The notes beneath the pieces were generated by a model. It was given only the letters and a program-made list of their open reading frames with translations, had not been told where the DNA came from and ran no database searches. Below are positions 46,356-54,761 of a stretch of DNA of 64,000 bases, one piece after another. A program made the position numbers and the translations under genes. Origin of the DNA: Bradyrhizobium sp. Arg816 (GTDB lineage Bacteria; Pseudomonadota; Alphaproteobacteria; Rhizobiales; Xanthobacteraceae); contig NZ_JAPRAQ010000008.1 in NCBI RefSeq assembly GCF_029989365.1, forward strand, positions 282,752-346,751, in the 5' to 3' direction. The first letter of the stretch is position 1. Each line of letters begins with the position of its first letter.

Positions 46356-46790
46356 ATGAGACTGTCCTCGATCGGTAAGAACATGCAGCCCTCGATATCC
46401 ACCATCATGATACCTGCTTCCCCGGACGGATCGACCGGCATGCCCGCCGATGTTCTGATCGTTGAGGACGATCCGATCATTGCGATCGATTTCGAGGATC
46501 GCCTGCTCGGATTTGGCGTGAAGAGCGTGCGAACCGCGGGGTCGGTGGCGCAGGCGCTGGCGGCGATCGCAGCGCGCGCGCCGGATTTCGCGTTGCTCGA
46601 CGTCGAGCTCGGCCGCGAGAATAGCTTTGCCGTCGCCGACCGGCTGGCGGCAGCGCAGATTCCCTTCGTCTTCGTGACGGGCTACGGTGCCGAAGCTCGG
46701 ATCGCTTCCGAATTCAAGGCACGGCCGCGGCTGCAAAAGCCCTGCTCGAGCGACGCGCTGGAGGCCGCGCTGCGCTCGCGCGGCGCCTGA
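46356..46790 (+). CDS. receiver-only response regulator
   Basis: 144 residues from ATG 46356; an in-frame ATG at 46440 gives a minimal receiver domain of 116 residues. DVLIVEDDPIIAIDFEDRL has the acidic pair, FALLDVELGREN carries the phospho-acceptor Asp, VFVTGYG the Thr, and RLQKPCSS the Lys. No output domain is present, so it acts as a phosphate sink or protein-binding switch. No histidine kinase gene is nearby. It belongs to the short rhizobial receivers often paired with HWE-type kinases, which is inference. Divergent from the Crp/Fnr gene. Confidence 0.88.
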   Translation: MRLSSIGKNMQPSISTIMIPASPDGSTGMPADVLIVEDDPIIAIDFEDRLLGFGVKSVRTAGSVAQALAAIAARAPDFALLDVELGRENSFAVADRLAAAQIPFVFVTGYGAEARIASEFKARPRLQKPCSSDALEAALRSRGA

Positions 46791-46814
46791 TCGCCCGTCG
46801 GCGTTCTCCGGGCT

Positions 46815-48356
46815 TCAGGCAAATTTCGGATCGAGCGTGGTCGACCACAGCGGGACGTCGGCGCGGTCGCGCAAGGTCACCATCATCTGGCCGGATGCGC
46901 CGTCGATCTTGACGTGACCGAAGAATTGCATGCCCGCGGACGGCGGCAGATTCTGGTTGTCCTTGCCCGGCGCTTTGACGAAGCGCACCTCCGGTCCAAA
47001 GGTGTTGTCGAGCGCATTTGGACCAAAGGTGCCCGCATGCAGCGGGCCCGACACGAATTCCCAGAACGGCTCGAACTCCTGGAATTGCGCCTTGTTCGGA
47101 TCGTAATAATGCGCGGCGGCGTAGTGCACGTCCGCGGTCAGCCACACCGTGTTGTTGATCGGCGCCATCTTGATGAAGCGCAGAATGTCGGCGATCTCGA
47201 ACTCGCGGCCGCGCACCGGGCCGTCGCCCTGCGCAATGGCTTCCGATCCGCCCTTCGGCGTGTCCGAGACGACGAGGCTGAGCGGCATGTCGGAGGCGAT
47301 CACTTTCCATGTGGCGCGCGAGTTGAGGAGGCCGCGCTTGAGCCAGGCGATCTGGTCCGGGCCGAGGAAGTAGCTGGCGGGCCCGTAAGCGGCTTCGAGA
47401 TTGGCGCCGTTCGGGCCGCGATAGCTGCGCTCGTCGAGCACGAACACGTCGAGATGCGGGCCATAGGAGATCTGGCGATAGACCCGGCCCGGCTCAACGA
47501 TGCTCTCCCGCATCGGATACATCTCGTGGAAGGCGCGGCCGGCGCGGGCCGCCAGCAGCGAGATGTCGCGCACCTTGTAGGACGCCGGCAACTCCTTCGA
47601 CAGCGACCAGTTGTTGGTCACCTCATGGTCGTCCCACTGCACGAAGATCGGCACTTCGGCATTGAAGGCGCGGACGTTGTCGTCGGTGAGATTGTATTTG
47701 TGCGCGGCGCGGTACTCGTCCAGCGTCTCCGCGACCTTGGCCTTTTCGGGGATGGTGACGTTCTTCCAGATCTTGCCGTCGGTGAGCTTCACTTCGGATT
47801 CGATCGGACCGTCGGCATAGATCGTGTCGCCGGAATGCAGGAAGAAATCCGGGCGATGCTTGCGCATCGCGGAGAAGGTGAACATGCCGCCATCATCGGG
47901 ATTGATGCCCCAGCCTTGCCCTGCGACGTCGCCGCCCCAGACGAAGCTGACGTCGCGACGGTCGGCGGGCGCAGTGCGGAAGCGGCCGATGACAGCTTCG
48001 CCCTCGATCGCGCTGTGTGAGAGGTCGCGAAAGCGGACGCGATAGAAGATGTCCTGTCCGCCCGGCAGGTTCTCGATCAGCATCTTCGCGGTGAAGTCGC
48101 TCTCCGGCAGCGCCGCGATCGGCGGCAGCGCGCGGGCGTCCTTGAAGGACTCGGTCGTGGCCACCTCGACCAGCATCTGCGATGGCCGGTCAGTGCGCGC
48201 CCAGACCACGCCACCGTCGACCGTGACGTCGCCGGACTGCACGCCATGCGTAACCGCCGGCCGGTCGGCCGCGCGCGAAAGATGGGGCATCGCGATCGCG
48301 CCGAGCGCACCGGCGCCGGTGGTGAGGAAGCGGCGGCGGGAGAATTTGATGTTCAT
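46815..48356 (-). CDS. phoD: alkaline phosphatase D (PhoD) family, Tat-exported
   Basis: 513 residues. The Tat signal is IKFSRRRFLTTGAGALGAIAMPHLSRA. The N-terminal Ig-like domain (VTHGVQSGDVTVDGGVVWARTDRPSQM) is followed by the metallophosphatase core: FVWGGDVAGQ, HSGDTIYADGPIE, VQWDDHEVTNNW and TADVHYAAAHYYDP with metal-binding residues. The enzyme uses Fe/Ca and hydrolyses phosphate esters outside the membrane. ATG 48356 is chosen for the Tat signal. A second, PhoA-like phosphatase is at 61027. No clear Pho box is seen upstream; a family D repeat lies there. Confidence 0.93.
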   Translation of the reverse strand: MNIKFSRRRFLTTGAGALGAIAMPHLSRAADRPAVTHGVQSGDVTVDGGVVWARTDRPSQMLVEVATTESFKDARALPPIAALPESDFTAKMLIENLPGGQDIFYRVRFRDLSHSAIEGEAVIGRFRTAPADRRDVSFVWGGDVAGQGWGINPDDGGMFTFSAMRKHRPDFFLHSGDTIYADGPIESEVKLTDGKIWKNVTIPEKAKVAETLDEYRAAHKYNLTDDNVRAFNAEVPIFVQWDDHEVTNNWSLSKELPASYKVRDISLLAARAGRAFHEMYPMRESIVEPGRVYRQISYGPHLDVFVLDERSYRGPNGANLEAAYGPASYFLGPDQIAWLKRGLLNSRATWKVIASDMPLSLVVSDTPKGGSEAIAQGDGPVRGREFEIADILRFIKMAPINNTVWLTADVHYAAAHYYDPNKAQFQEFEPFWEFVSGPLHAGTFGPNALDNTFGPEVRFVKAPGKDNQNLPPSAGMQFFGHVKIDGASGQMMVTLRDRADVPLWSTTLDPKFA

Positions 48357-48392
48357 GGCGGCTTCGCCTTTTGTCTCGTGCGCATCTCGCGT

Positions 48393-48474
48393 CGTCATTC
48401 CGGGACGGTCCGAAGGACCGGACCCGGAATCTCGAGATTCCGGATTCGCGCTGCGCGCGCTCCGGAATGACAGC
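48393..48474. repeat. palindromic intergenic element, family D copy 1
   Basis: Ends CGTCATTCCGGGA and TCCGGAATGACAG with inner GGTCCGAAGGACC and CCGGAATCTCGAGATTCCGG. It lies between the TAXI receptor gene and phoD, in the region that should hold the phoD promoter. Confidence 0.88.
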
Positions 48475-48521
48475 GAAAGCTATACTGAGACAGTATGACG
48501 CAGCAATAACGCGGCAAGCGT

Positions 48522-49967
48522 TTAGGCGTTGCCGGCGGCCCTGAATTGCGCGCCTGCGCGCTGCAGGCTTTGCGGCATGGCAAACAGCACGGCCTTGCGA
48601 TCGGCGACGGCGGCGTGGAACTGATCGAGCACGATGTTGATGGCGGTGAGCCCGCCCTCTTCGATGGCGCCGTGATCGAAGCAGCGTAGCGTGTCGCGCA
48701 AGATTTCGTCAGCCTCGGTTTGCATCTGGTCGAGCTCTTCGGTCGTCTCGCTCTTGCGCGCCGCCGCGATCATGTCGAACAGGCGGTCGCGCAAATGGCT
48801 GTTGTTGTCGCGCTCGTCCTTCTTGAGGTAGCCCGCGAACCAGGCGCCGAGCGAGCCCATCGCCGAGAGCGCCATCAGGGTCCACCAGATGTAATCGCTG
48901 TATTTGTCGAGGAAGGTCTTTTCCTCGCCGTCGACAAAGGCGGCGGCGCCCGGATGCACGGGGATCACCGCATCCTTGTCGGTGTCGGGCGTCTCGATCT
49001 TCGCCGCCATCGGGAATTCCGCCACCAGTTGCTGGCGCACGGCGAAGAGCTGGCGCGTGAACGCCGCGATGGTGGTGTCGGACACACCTTTGCGCGCCAC
49101 GATGTGGTGCGAGAAGCTGATGGTCTTGACCTCGTCATCGGGGCGATCGGGGGAGCCGCCATAGGTGCCGGCGGGAATCTCCGCTGCTTCGTAGACGGGA
49201 TGGTTTTGCGCGATCGCGTCCGCGGAATCGATCGCGAGGAAGGTCGGCGTGCCGCTGTCCTTGGCGGAAGCCGCGATCGCATCCGACGTGATCTTGCTGT
49301 TGACGGGGCCGGCTGCGAGATAGGCATCGGCCTTCTGGGCCTTGATCGCCTCGGCGGCTTCATTGGCCGGGAACTGTATGACCTCGACCTTGGCGGGATC
49401 GACGCCGTATTGCTGGAGGATCACCTTGAGCAAATTGACGTTGGCCTGGGTTCGGCCGATCACCCCGACGCGATGGCCGGCGAGCTGCGCGATCTTGGTG
49501 ATCTTCGCGCCCTTCTTCTTGCCTTTGCCGGGCACGGACCACAGCACCACGACGTTCTTGCGCAGGGTCGCGACGGCTTGCGCGTTCTTCGGCACGTCGA
49601 CGTCGCCGCGCACGATGGCGAGATCGGCCTTGTTTTCCGCGAGCGCATCGGCGCTGGCGGTGGCGCCGTCGGTCTGGATCGGGCGTAGCCGCACATAGCT
49701 CTTGTGCTGCGCGAATGCCTGCGTCAGCGCCTGCACGACCTTGAGGTCGTCGCTATTGGCCGGACCGACCGCGATCTTCAGCGTCACCGGCCGCATCGCA
49801 AAATAGTAGCCGCCGACGAGCGCGCCGATGATCGCAAGCACCAGCGCCAGAGATACGAGCGCCGTCCTCCGCGCCGCTGATCGCGGCGAAGGCGGGGTGG
49901 GCGCTTCGGCCAGGTCCAATCCCCCGGTCATCGATCTCCCAAACAGGCGCTTGAGGCTCAGTTTCAT
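48522..49967 (-). CDS. TAXI-family solute-binding protein, membrane-anchored with cytoplasmic tail
   Basis: 481 residues, much longer than usual TAXI receptors. A transmembrane helix at about 35-57 (TALVSLALVLAIIGALVGGYYF) is followed by the TAXI solute-binding domain (VTLKIAVGPANSDDLKVVQAL; GVIGRTQANVNLL; FSHHIVARKGV). A second helix (YIWWTLMALSAMGSLGAWFAGYL) precedes a cytoplasmic tail of about 95 helical residues. No TRAP permease (DctQM) gene is nearby. The layout fits a sensor or a scaffold more than a free binding protein; this is inference. An adjacent locus holds a second TAXI receptor (51124). Confidence 0.88.
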   Translation of the reverse strand: MKLSLKRLFGRSMTGGLDLAEAPTPPSPRSAARRTALVSLALVLAIIGALVGGYYFAMRPVTLKIAVGPANSDDLKVVQALTQAFAQHKSYVRLRPIQTDGATASADALAENKADLAIVRGDVDVPKNAQAVATLRKNVVVLWSVPGKGKKKGAKITKIAQLAGHRVGVIGRTQANVNLLKVILQQYGVDPAKVEVIQFPANEAAEAIKAQKADAYLAAGPVNSKITSDAIAASAKDSGTPTFLAIDSADAIAQNHPVYEAAEIPAGTYGGSPDRPDDEVKTISFSHHIVARKGVSDTTIAAFTRQLFAVRQQLVAEFPMAAKIETPDTDKDAVIPVHPGAAAFVDGEEKTFLDKYSDYIWWTLMALSAMGSLGAWFAGYLKKDERDNNSHLRDRLFDMIAAARKSETTEELDQMQTEADEILRDTLRCFDHGAIEEGGLTAINIVLDQFHAAVADRKAVLFAMPQSLQRAGAQFRAAGNA

Positions 49968-50118
49968 TTTGGCCGGCGATTTACACCCGCAATCATAGCA
50001 AATTTCTTGTCCCGAGGGGTTACATCTCCGTCATGGTTAGCGGATGGACGAAATCCGGTCTGAACCAGGGCCATATGCACGGTGTTAGGGTAAAGTTCCC
50101 CTGAAAATGGAGGCGATC

Positions 50119-50421
50119 ATGGCAGAGCGGCTGACGGCGGAAGCACGCAAGCAGGCACTGGGCGCCATACCGGGCTGGACCGAGGTTCAGGGCCGCGACG
50201 CCATCGGGAAGACCTTTGTCTTCAAGGATTTCAACGAGGCGTTCGGGTTCATGACCCGCGCGGCGCTGGTTGCCGAGAAAATGGATCACCACCCCGAATG
50301 GCGCAACGTCTACAAGACGGTGGAGGTGGTGCTGGCGACCCATGACGCCGGCGGCGTCACCAAGCTCGACATCGAGCTCGCCAGGACGATGAACACGATC
50401 GCCAAGCTGACAGCTACCTGA
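50119..50421 (+). CDS. phhB: 4a-hydroxytetrahydrobiopterin dehydratase (PCD)
   Basis: 100 residues. It dehydrates 4a-hydroxy-tetrahydropterin formed by aromatic amino-acid hydroxylases. The signature EKMDHHPEWRNVYKTVEVVLATHDAGGVTKLD contains the conserved His-His and Trp. ATG 50119 is decided by GGAGG five bases upstream, rather than ATG 50107 on that site. No phenylalanine hydroxylase (phhA) gene is next to it, so it may serve another pterin or molybdopterin process. Confidence 0.95.
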   Translation: MAERLTAEARKQALGAIPGWTEVQGRDAIGKTFVFKDFNEAFGFMTRAALVAEKMDHHPEWRNVYKTVEVVLATHDAGGVTKLDIELARTMNTIAKLTAT

Positions 50422-50512
50422 CATCTTGCGAGGATCGGCTGCATCCCCATGTTGTGATCAGCAGGAGATGCGGCCATCTGCCGGCCCTGGCTGAACGGGG
50501 AGTTTGTCGAAC

Positions 50513-50884
50513 ATGGCTGCCGAACACAGCATCGGCTTCGAGCCGGCCGATCGGCTCGCGGAGGATCATGAGAGCGTGCGCCGCCGTTTCTGGCGCAAGC
50601 TGAAGCGTGTCGCCGCGCAATTGCCGTTCGCGGAAGACCTGCTCGCGGCCTATTATTGTGCGTTCGACCGGCAGACGCCGCGCCATGTCCAGGCGTCGCT
50701 GCTCGGGGCGATCGCCTATTTCATCCTGCCGTTCGATTTCGTTCCCGACGTGATGCCGATCCTCGGCTTCACTGATGACGCCGCCGTGCTCGCCACCGCC
50801 ATCCGTATGGTCGCCGGCCACATCACGACGGAGCACCGCGAAGCCGCCCGCGCCGTGCTGAAGCGCGGGGTGGATGAGGTATAG
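50513..50884 (+). CDS. YkvA family protein (DUF1232)
   Basis: 123 residues. The central DUF1232 motif is TPRHVQASLLGAIAYFILPFDFVPDVMPILGFTDDAAVLATAI, with two hydrophobic segments joined by the conserved LP-D-x-(I/V)-PD loop. Integral membrane protein of unknown function. ATG 50513 follows GGGGAG at a 10-base distance; a TTG at 50504 is possible. It follows the pterin dehydratase gene by 91 bp. Confidence 0.9.
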   Translation: MAAEHSIGFEPADRLAEDHESVRRRFWRKLKRVAAQLPFAEDLLAAYYCAFDRQTPRHVQASLLGAIAYFILPFDFVPDVMPILGFTDDAAVLATAIRMVAGHITTEHREAARAVLKRGVDEV

Positions 50885-50903
50885 GAGCGTAGGCCGAGCG
50901 TAC

Positions 50904-51077
50904 CGCTGTCATTCCCCGCGACCCGGCTACGCCAAGGCTTCGCCGGGGTTGCGGTCCAGGGCCGCCGAAGCTTTAGCGTAGGCGGCAGGCGGGGAATCCA
51001 GTACGCCGCGGCCTCTCGATTCAATCACTGACGTCACGGAGTACTGGATCGCCCGCTCAAGCCGGGCGATGACAGCG
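50904..51077. repeat. palindromic intergenic element, family E copy 2 (expanded)
   Basis: Ends CGCTGTCATTCCCCGC and GGCGATGACAGCG. It carries extra modules CAAGGCTTCGCCGGGGTTGC and GCCGCCGAAGCTTTAGCGTA not present in copy 1, and the shared GTACTGGATC. It lies between the convergent YkvA and TAXI genes. Confidence 0.85.
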
Positions 51078-51123
51078 AGTGTGTGGGTGCCGCTTGCGAC
51101 ACCATCGGCCGCAATGCCGCTCG

Positions 51124-52278
51124 TTACTTCTTCTCCGCCCGCGCGTTCCCCGCGTCCCACGCCTGGAATTGCTTGAACAGCGCTTCCCTGTCTGCGTCCG
51201 ACACCTTCTGGGCCGCGGGGTTCTGCTTGAGGAACGCCTCGAAGCGCTGCCGGGTCACCGGTTCGACGCCGTGCTTGTCGAGCCATTGCTGCGCCACCGG
51301 CAATCTGTTCCAGCCCGTCAGAGGTGCCGGGAGCGAGACTTCCTTCCACTTGGGATGGAAAGGCGGGTTCTGCAGGGTCGGGAATTTCGTGAAGAACGCA
51401 TCCACGAACAGCGCAAGCTTACGGTAACGGTCGGTGTTGGGCGCCCAGTTGTAGGCCGCGAGCACCGCCGGCACCGCGATGGTGTCCACGTTATCGCCTT
51501 CCTTGATCAGGTTCGGATAGTCCTTGGCGGTCAGCGTCGCCGGCAGATAGTCGCTCTGGAGCGGCTTTGCATAGTCGACCCCCGCGAGGTGGAAGCGGCC
51601 GTCATTGCTGAAGGTCGACACTGACTTGTACGGCTTGCCGCCGACCACGATGACGGCGTCGATCTCGCCGGCTTTCAGCTTCTCCATCGCGATGCGCTGC
51701 TCGACATAGACGAAGTTCGCCTTGATCCCGAGCCGTTCGAACACGGTGAGCGCGGTGACGAAGGTACCGCCGTTCGGCAGGTCGACGCTGACGGTCTTGC
51801 CTTCGAGGTCCTTGAGCGTCGCGACCGATTTCGGTGCGATCACCTGCATCTCTTCATTGTAGAGCTTGGTCACATAGGTGAACTGCTTCTTGATGTCCTT
51901 GGCAAAGCCCTTGCGCTCGAGATAGTCGAGCGTATCCGCCCGTACGATGCCGAGATCGACGCCTTGCAGGAACAGAATGTCGGCGACGCTCTGCACCGAG
52001 CCGCGGCCGACGATTGGCAGCACGCGGATCTTGTTGCCGTCGTCGAGCACGGAGGCGAGGTCGGCGCCGAACTGCACGTAGGTGCCGCCGATCGTGCCGG
52101 TGATCAGCGTGACCGTATTGGCGTTCAGCGACTGCTTGGTCGAGGTCGAGCCGAACTGGAAGATGGCCTTCAGGCTGTCCGAGACCTTGGCCGGATCGTA
52201 TTCGGTCTGCTCGGCGCGTGCCGCGAAGGCACAGATCGTCATGATGGCGGCAACCGCCATTCCCAAAGCGTTACGCAT
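51124..52278 (-). CDS. TAXI-family TRAP solute-binding protein, exported
   Basis: 384 residues with a signal peptide (RNALGMAVAAIMTICAFAARAEQ). The TAXI domain spans about 45-330: LITGTIGGTYVQFGADLASVL, GVDLGIVRADTLDYL, VSVDLPNGGTFVTALTVFERLG and AGEIDAVIVVGGKP. It should bind a small carboxylate or amino acid for a DctQM permease, but no permease gene is in the window. The shared AxxN-type N-terminus with the deacetylase gene is probably coincidence. It is followed downstream by a family E repeat. Confidence 0.9.
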   Translation of the reverse strand: MRNALGMAVAAIMTICAFAARAEQTEYDPAKVSDSLKAIFQFGSTSTKQSLNANTVTLITGTIGGTYVQFGADLASVLDDGNKIRVLPIVGRGSVQSVADILFLQGVDLGIVRADTLDYLERKGFAKDIKKQFTYVTKLYNEEMQVIAPKSVATLKDLEGKTVSVDLPNGGTFVTALTVFERLGIKANFVYVEQRIAMEKLKAGEIDAVIVVGGKPYKSVSTFSNDGRFHLAGVDYAKPLQSDYLPATLTAKDYPNLIKEGDNVDTIAVPAVLAAYNWAPNTDRYRKLALFVDAFFTKFPTLQNPPFHPKWKEVSLPAPLTGWNRLPVAQQWLDKHGVEPVTRQRFEAFLKQNPAAQKVSDADREALFKQFQAWDAGNARAEKK

Positions 52279-52296
52279 GATACCCTCTAAAAAGTT

Positions 52297-53151
52297 CTAG
52301 TTCTGAAGCTGAGCGAGGCGCTGCCGCGCCTCCGCCGACCCGAGTGCCGCGGCCTTCTGGTACCAGTCGCGCGCGACGGTCGCGTCGCCGGCGATGCTCC
52401 GCGCGTCGCTGGTGCCCAGCACGGCCGGGTCATAGGTCTGCGCCAGCAGAAACGCGGCCTCTGCATCCTGTGCATTGGCCGAGCGCTCGAGCAGCAGGCG
52501 GGCTGCAACAATATCCCCGATCCTCAACAGGCTCTTCGCGCGTGTCATCAGCCCGGCCAGCGTGTCGGCATCGAGCGTCTTGGCGAGCGTCTTGGCGGGC
52601 GGAGGGGGCGCCGGCGGCGCCGCGACGGGTGCGGGCGCGGGTGCCTGGGCTTGCAGCGCCGTCTGATAGGCGGTCGCGATCGCTTCGCGGCTCGGCGTTG
52701 ACGGTGCAGGGAGACCCTGCGTGTCGGCGCTCGCCAGCCTCGTGTTGGTCACGCGGTCCGGATCCCTTTGCGGGGTCTGCGGTACGGCCGGCACGCTGGC
52801 GGACGCCATTGCCTGCTCCGATGCGATGCTCATCCAGCTACCGGCATTGGCGGCCAAGAGGCCGCGAAAGTCGGACTGAAACAGTGTGACCAGAACTGCC
52901 ACGGTGGATGCCGTCAGAACCGCCGCGAGAACACGCGGCACAATTCTGGAGCGCACCTCAATGGGCGCATATTCGCGCGGGTCCGGCGCACCGAGCGGAT
53001 CGGACAGGAAGAGTGGAATCGGATCGTCCTGCGAAAGATCGGCCCGCGCGGCGCGCGCACGGATGAAGGATGCGGTCGGCGGATGTGATGTGGCTCGATC
53101 AGAGTCGAACGCCTTCGACTCCTTCGACGGGCGATGCGCCGTCGTCTCCAT
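52297..53151 (-). CDS. membrane protein with C-terminal Sel1-like repeat
   Basis: 284 residues from ATG 53151, which has GGGGAG seven bases upstream; ATGs at 53157 and 53166 are in frame but too close to this site. One transmembrane helix (about 75-95, RVLAAVLTASTVAVLVTLFQ) separates a basic cytoplasmic start from a low-complexity Ala/Pro-rich periplasmic region. The end contains Sel1/TPR-like units (ARLLLERSANAQDAEAAFLLAQTYD and ATVARDWYQKAAALGSAEARQRLAQL). Function unknown. It lies 18 bp before the TAXI gene on the same strand, so they may be co-transcribed. Confidence 0.8.
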   Translation of the reverse strand: METTAHRPSKESKAFDSDRATSHPPTASFIRARAARADLSQDDPIPLFLSDPLGAPDPREYAPIEVRSRIVPRVLAAVLTASTVAVLVTLFQSDFRGLLAANAGSWMSIASEQAMASASVPAVPQTPQRDPDRVTNTRLASADTQGLPAPSTPSREAIATAYQTALQAQAPAPAPVAAPPAPPPPAKTLAKTLDADTLAGLMTRAKSLLRIGDIVAARLLLERSANAQDAEAAFLLAQTYDPAVLGTSDARSIAGDATVARDWYQKAAALGSAEARQRLAQLQN

Positions 53152-53166
53152 GGTCATGCTCCCCAT

Positions 53167-53546
53167 TACTAACGCAACGCAGGGGCAATTCGGCTTAAGT
53201 CTTCTTGCTTTTGTCCAAAGTGTCCCGCAAATGGAACCCGTAAAACGCAGTGGGAATCAGCCCAAAAAACGACAACGGTTTGCGCGAAACAGGAAATATT
53301 TGGGTTTGATTGAGGCGGAGCCGGGGAATGCACCACGATTTTGGCGGTGATGGTTGAGGAAGGTTTTCCCAGACTCCGCTGGCTTTAACCCCGGGGCATC
53401 CAGTGGGCCGCAGCGTCTCGGCTCAAATCTCTGGCGTCTCTGACATCTGGGCCGCCCGCCTCAGTACGCAATTGCGCAGAAGGCGGGCGACGACTGTCGC
53501 ATATGTGGCGGGTGCGTGTGGCAGGCAAGCGCTGCCGCTCACATGA
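53167..53546. other. gene-free stretch
   Basis: 380 bp between the Sel1 protein and the quinone oxidoreductase. No coding frame, tRNA or palindromic element of the families listed here is visible. The segment near 53180-53300 is AT-richer and probably holds the promoter of the Sel1-TAXI pair. Confidence 0.55.
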
Positions 53547-54521
53547 TCATGGATGCAGGATCACCTTGCCCATGGCCTGGCGTCCCGCCAGAACCTTCAG
53601 CGCGTCGGCGGTTTGTGCCAGCGGGAAGGTGCGGTCGACATGCGAGGAAATCTTTCCTTCCGCGGTCCACTTCACGAGCTTCTCGAGATTGGCGCGGTTC
53701 TTGGCCGGGTTGAGCCGGGTCCATGCGCCCCAGAACACGCCACGGATGTCGCAGCCCTTCAGCAGCGCGAGGTTCAGCGGCATCTTCGGAATGTCGCCGG
53801 CGGCAAAACCGATGACCAGGAAGCGGCCTTCCCAGGCGATCGAGCGCAGTGCCTGCTCGGCATAGGCGCCACCCACGGGATCGAAGATGATGTCCACGCC
53901 CTTGCCGCCGGTGAGTTTTCGCAAGCCTTCCTTCAGATCTTCCTTGCCGTAGTTGAGTGTCAGCTCGGCGCCGTGCGCTTTCGCGAATTCGAGCTTCTCA
54001 TCCGACGAGGCGCAGGCGATCACCTTCAGGCCCATCAGCTTGCCGAGCTCGCAGGCAGCCAAGCCGGTGCCGCCGGCTGCGCCCAGCACCGCGAGCGTCT
54101 CGCCCGGCTTTGGGCTCGCGCGGTCTTCCAGCGCATGCAGCGCGGTGCCGTAGATGATGATGATGCCGGCCGCGCGGTCATAGTCGAGATTGTCGGGAAT
54201 CTTGACGATCGATGCCGCCGGCAGCGCGATCTTTTCGCGCGCGCCATTGTGGCCGCAAGAGGCGACGACGCGATCGCCGACCTTCAGATCAGTCACGCCG
54301 GGACCGATGCTCTCGATCACGCCGGCGACTTCAGCGGCGGGCGAGAACGGGAACGGCGGCTTGATCTGGTACTTGCCCTGAATCATCAGGATGTCGAAGA
54401 AGTTCAGCGCCGCCGCCTTGATCGCGATCACCGCTTCGCCGGGACCTGCCACCGGATCCGGCACGTCGGCAAGCACGAGATCGTCGGGTTGGCAATATTG
54501 CGAGCAGAGGATGGCTTTCAT
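53547..54521 (-). CDS. NADPH:quinone oxidoreductase-like (zinc-free MDR family)
   Basis: 324 residues. Medium-chain dehydrogenase fold without the zinc-binding Cys cluster. Conserved QOR parts are ALNFFDILMIQGKYQIKPPFPF, AAEVAGVIESIGPGV, YGTALHALEDRA, the NADPH loop VLGAAGGTGLAACELGKLMG and VDIIFDPVGG. ATG 54521 starts MKAILCSQYCQPDDLVL. Substrate could be a quinone or an enoyl compound. It is divergent from the DECR-like SDR gene, which also acts on acyl-CoA-type molecules. Confidence 0.92.
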   Translation of the reverse strand: MKAILCSQYCQPDDLVLADVPDPVAGPGEAVIAIKAAALNFFDILMIQGKYQIKPPFPFSPAAEVAGVIESIGPGVTDLKVGDRVVASCGHNGAREKIALPAASIVKIPDNLDYDRAAGIIIIYGTALHALEDRASPKPGETLAVLGAAGGTGLAACELGKLMGLKVIACASSDEKLEFAKAHGAELTLNYGKEDLKEGLRKLTGGKGVDIIFDPVGGAYAEQALRSIAWEGRFLVIGFAAGDIPKMPLNLALLKGCDIRGVFWGAWTRLNPAKNRANLEKLVKWTAEGKISSHVDRTFPLAQTADALKVLAGRQAMGKVILHP

Positions 54522-54648
54522 GGCGGCACCTTCTTGAGAAGTAAGCACTGGGCGTTTCGAGCGGAATTATAGTTGATCGGGTTTTGCCGGATTTAGGCAC
54601 GGGCGACAATCCGGATTCTTTGTCTGACGCTACGCGCCGGCTTATCCT

Positions 54649-54735
54649 CGTCATTGCGAGCGAAGCGAAGCAATCCAGAGCCCGTCCCGCGGAAATAGTC
54701 TGGATTGCTTCGTCGCTTCGCTCCGCGCAATGACG
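54649..54735. repeat. palindromic intergenic element, family C copy 2 (short)
   Basis: Ends CGTCATTGCGAGCGAAGCG and CGCAATGACG, with inner GAAGCAATCCAGA / TCTGGATTGCTTCG. It lacks the extra CCGCCTCCGGCGGG module of copies 1 and 3. It lies in the divergent space just before the SDR gene. Confidence 0.88.
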
Positions 54736-54761
54736 GCTTACGTGGAAAGAGGATTCAAACG

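Noticed and set aside
48393..48480. CTGTCAT Pho-like half sites before phoD
   Set aside because: The motif is the normal end of the family D palindrome and occurs at unrelated genes too.
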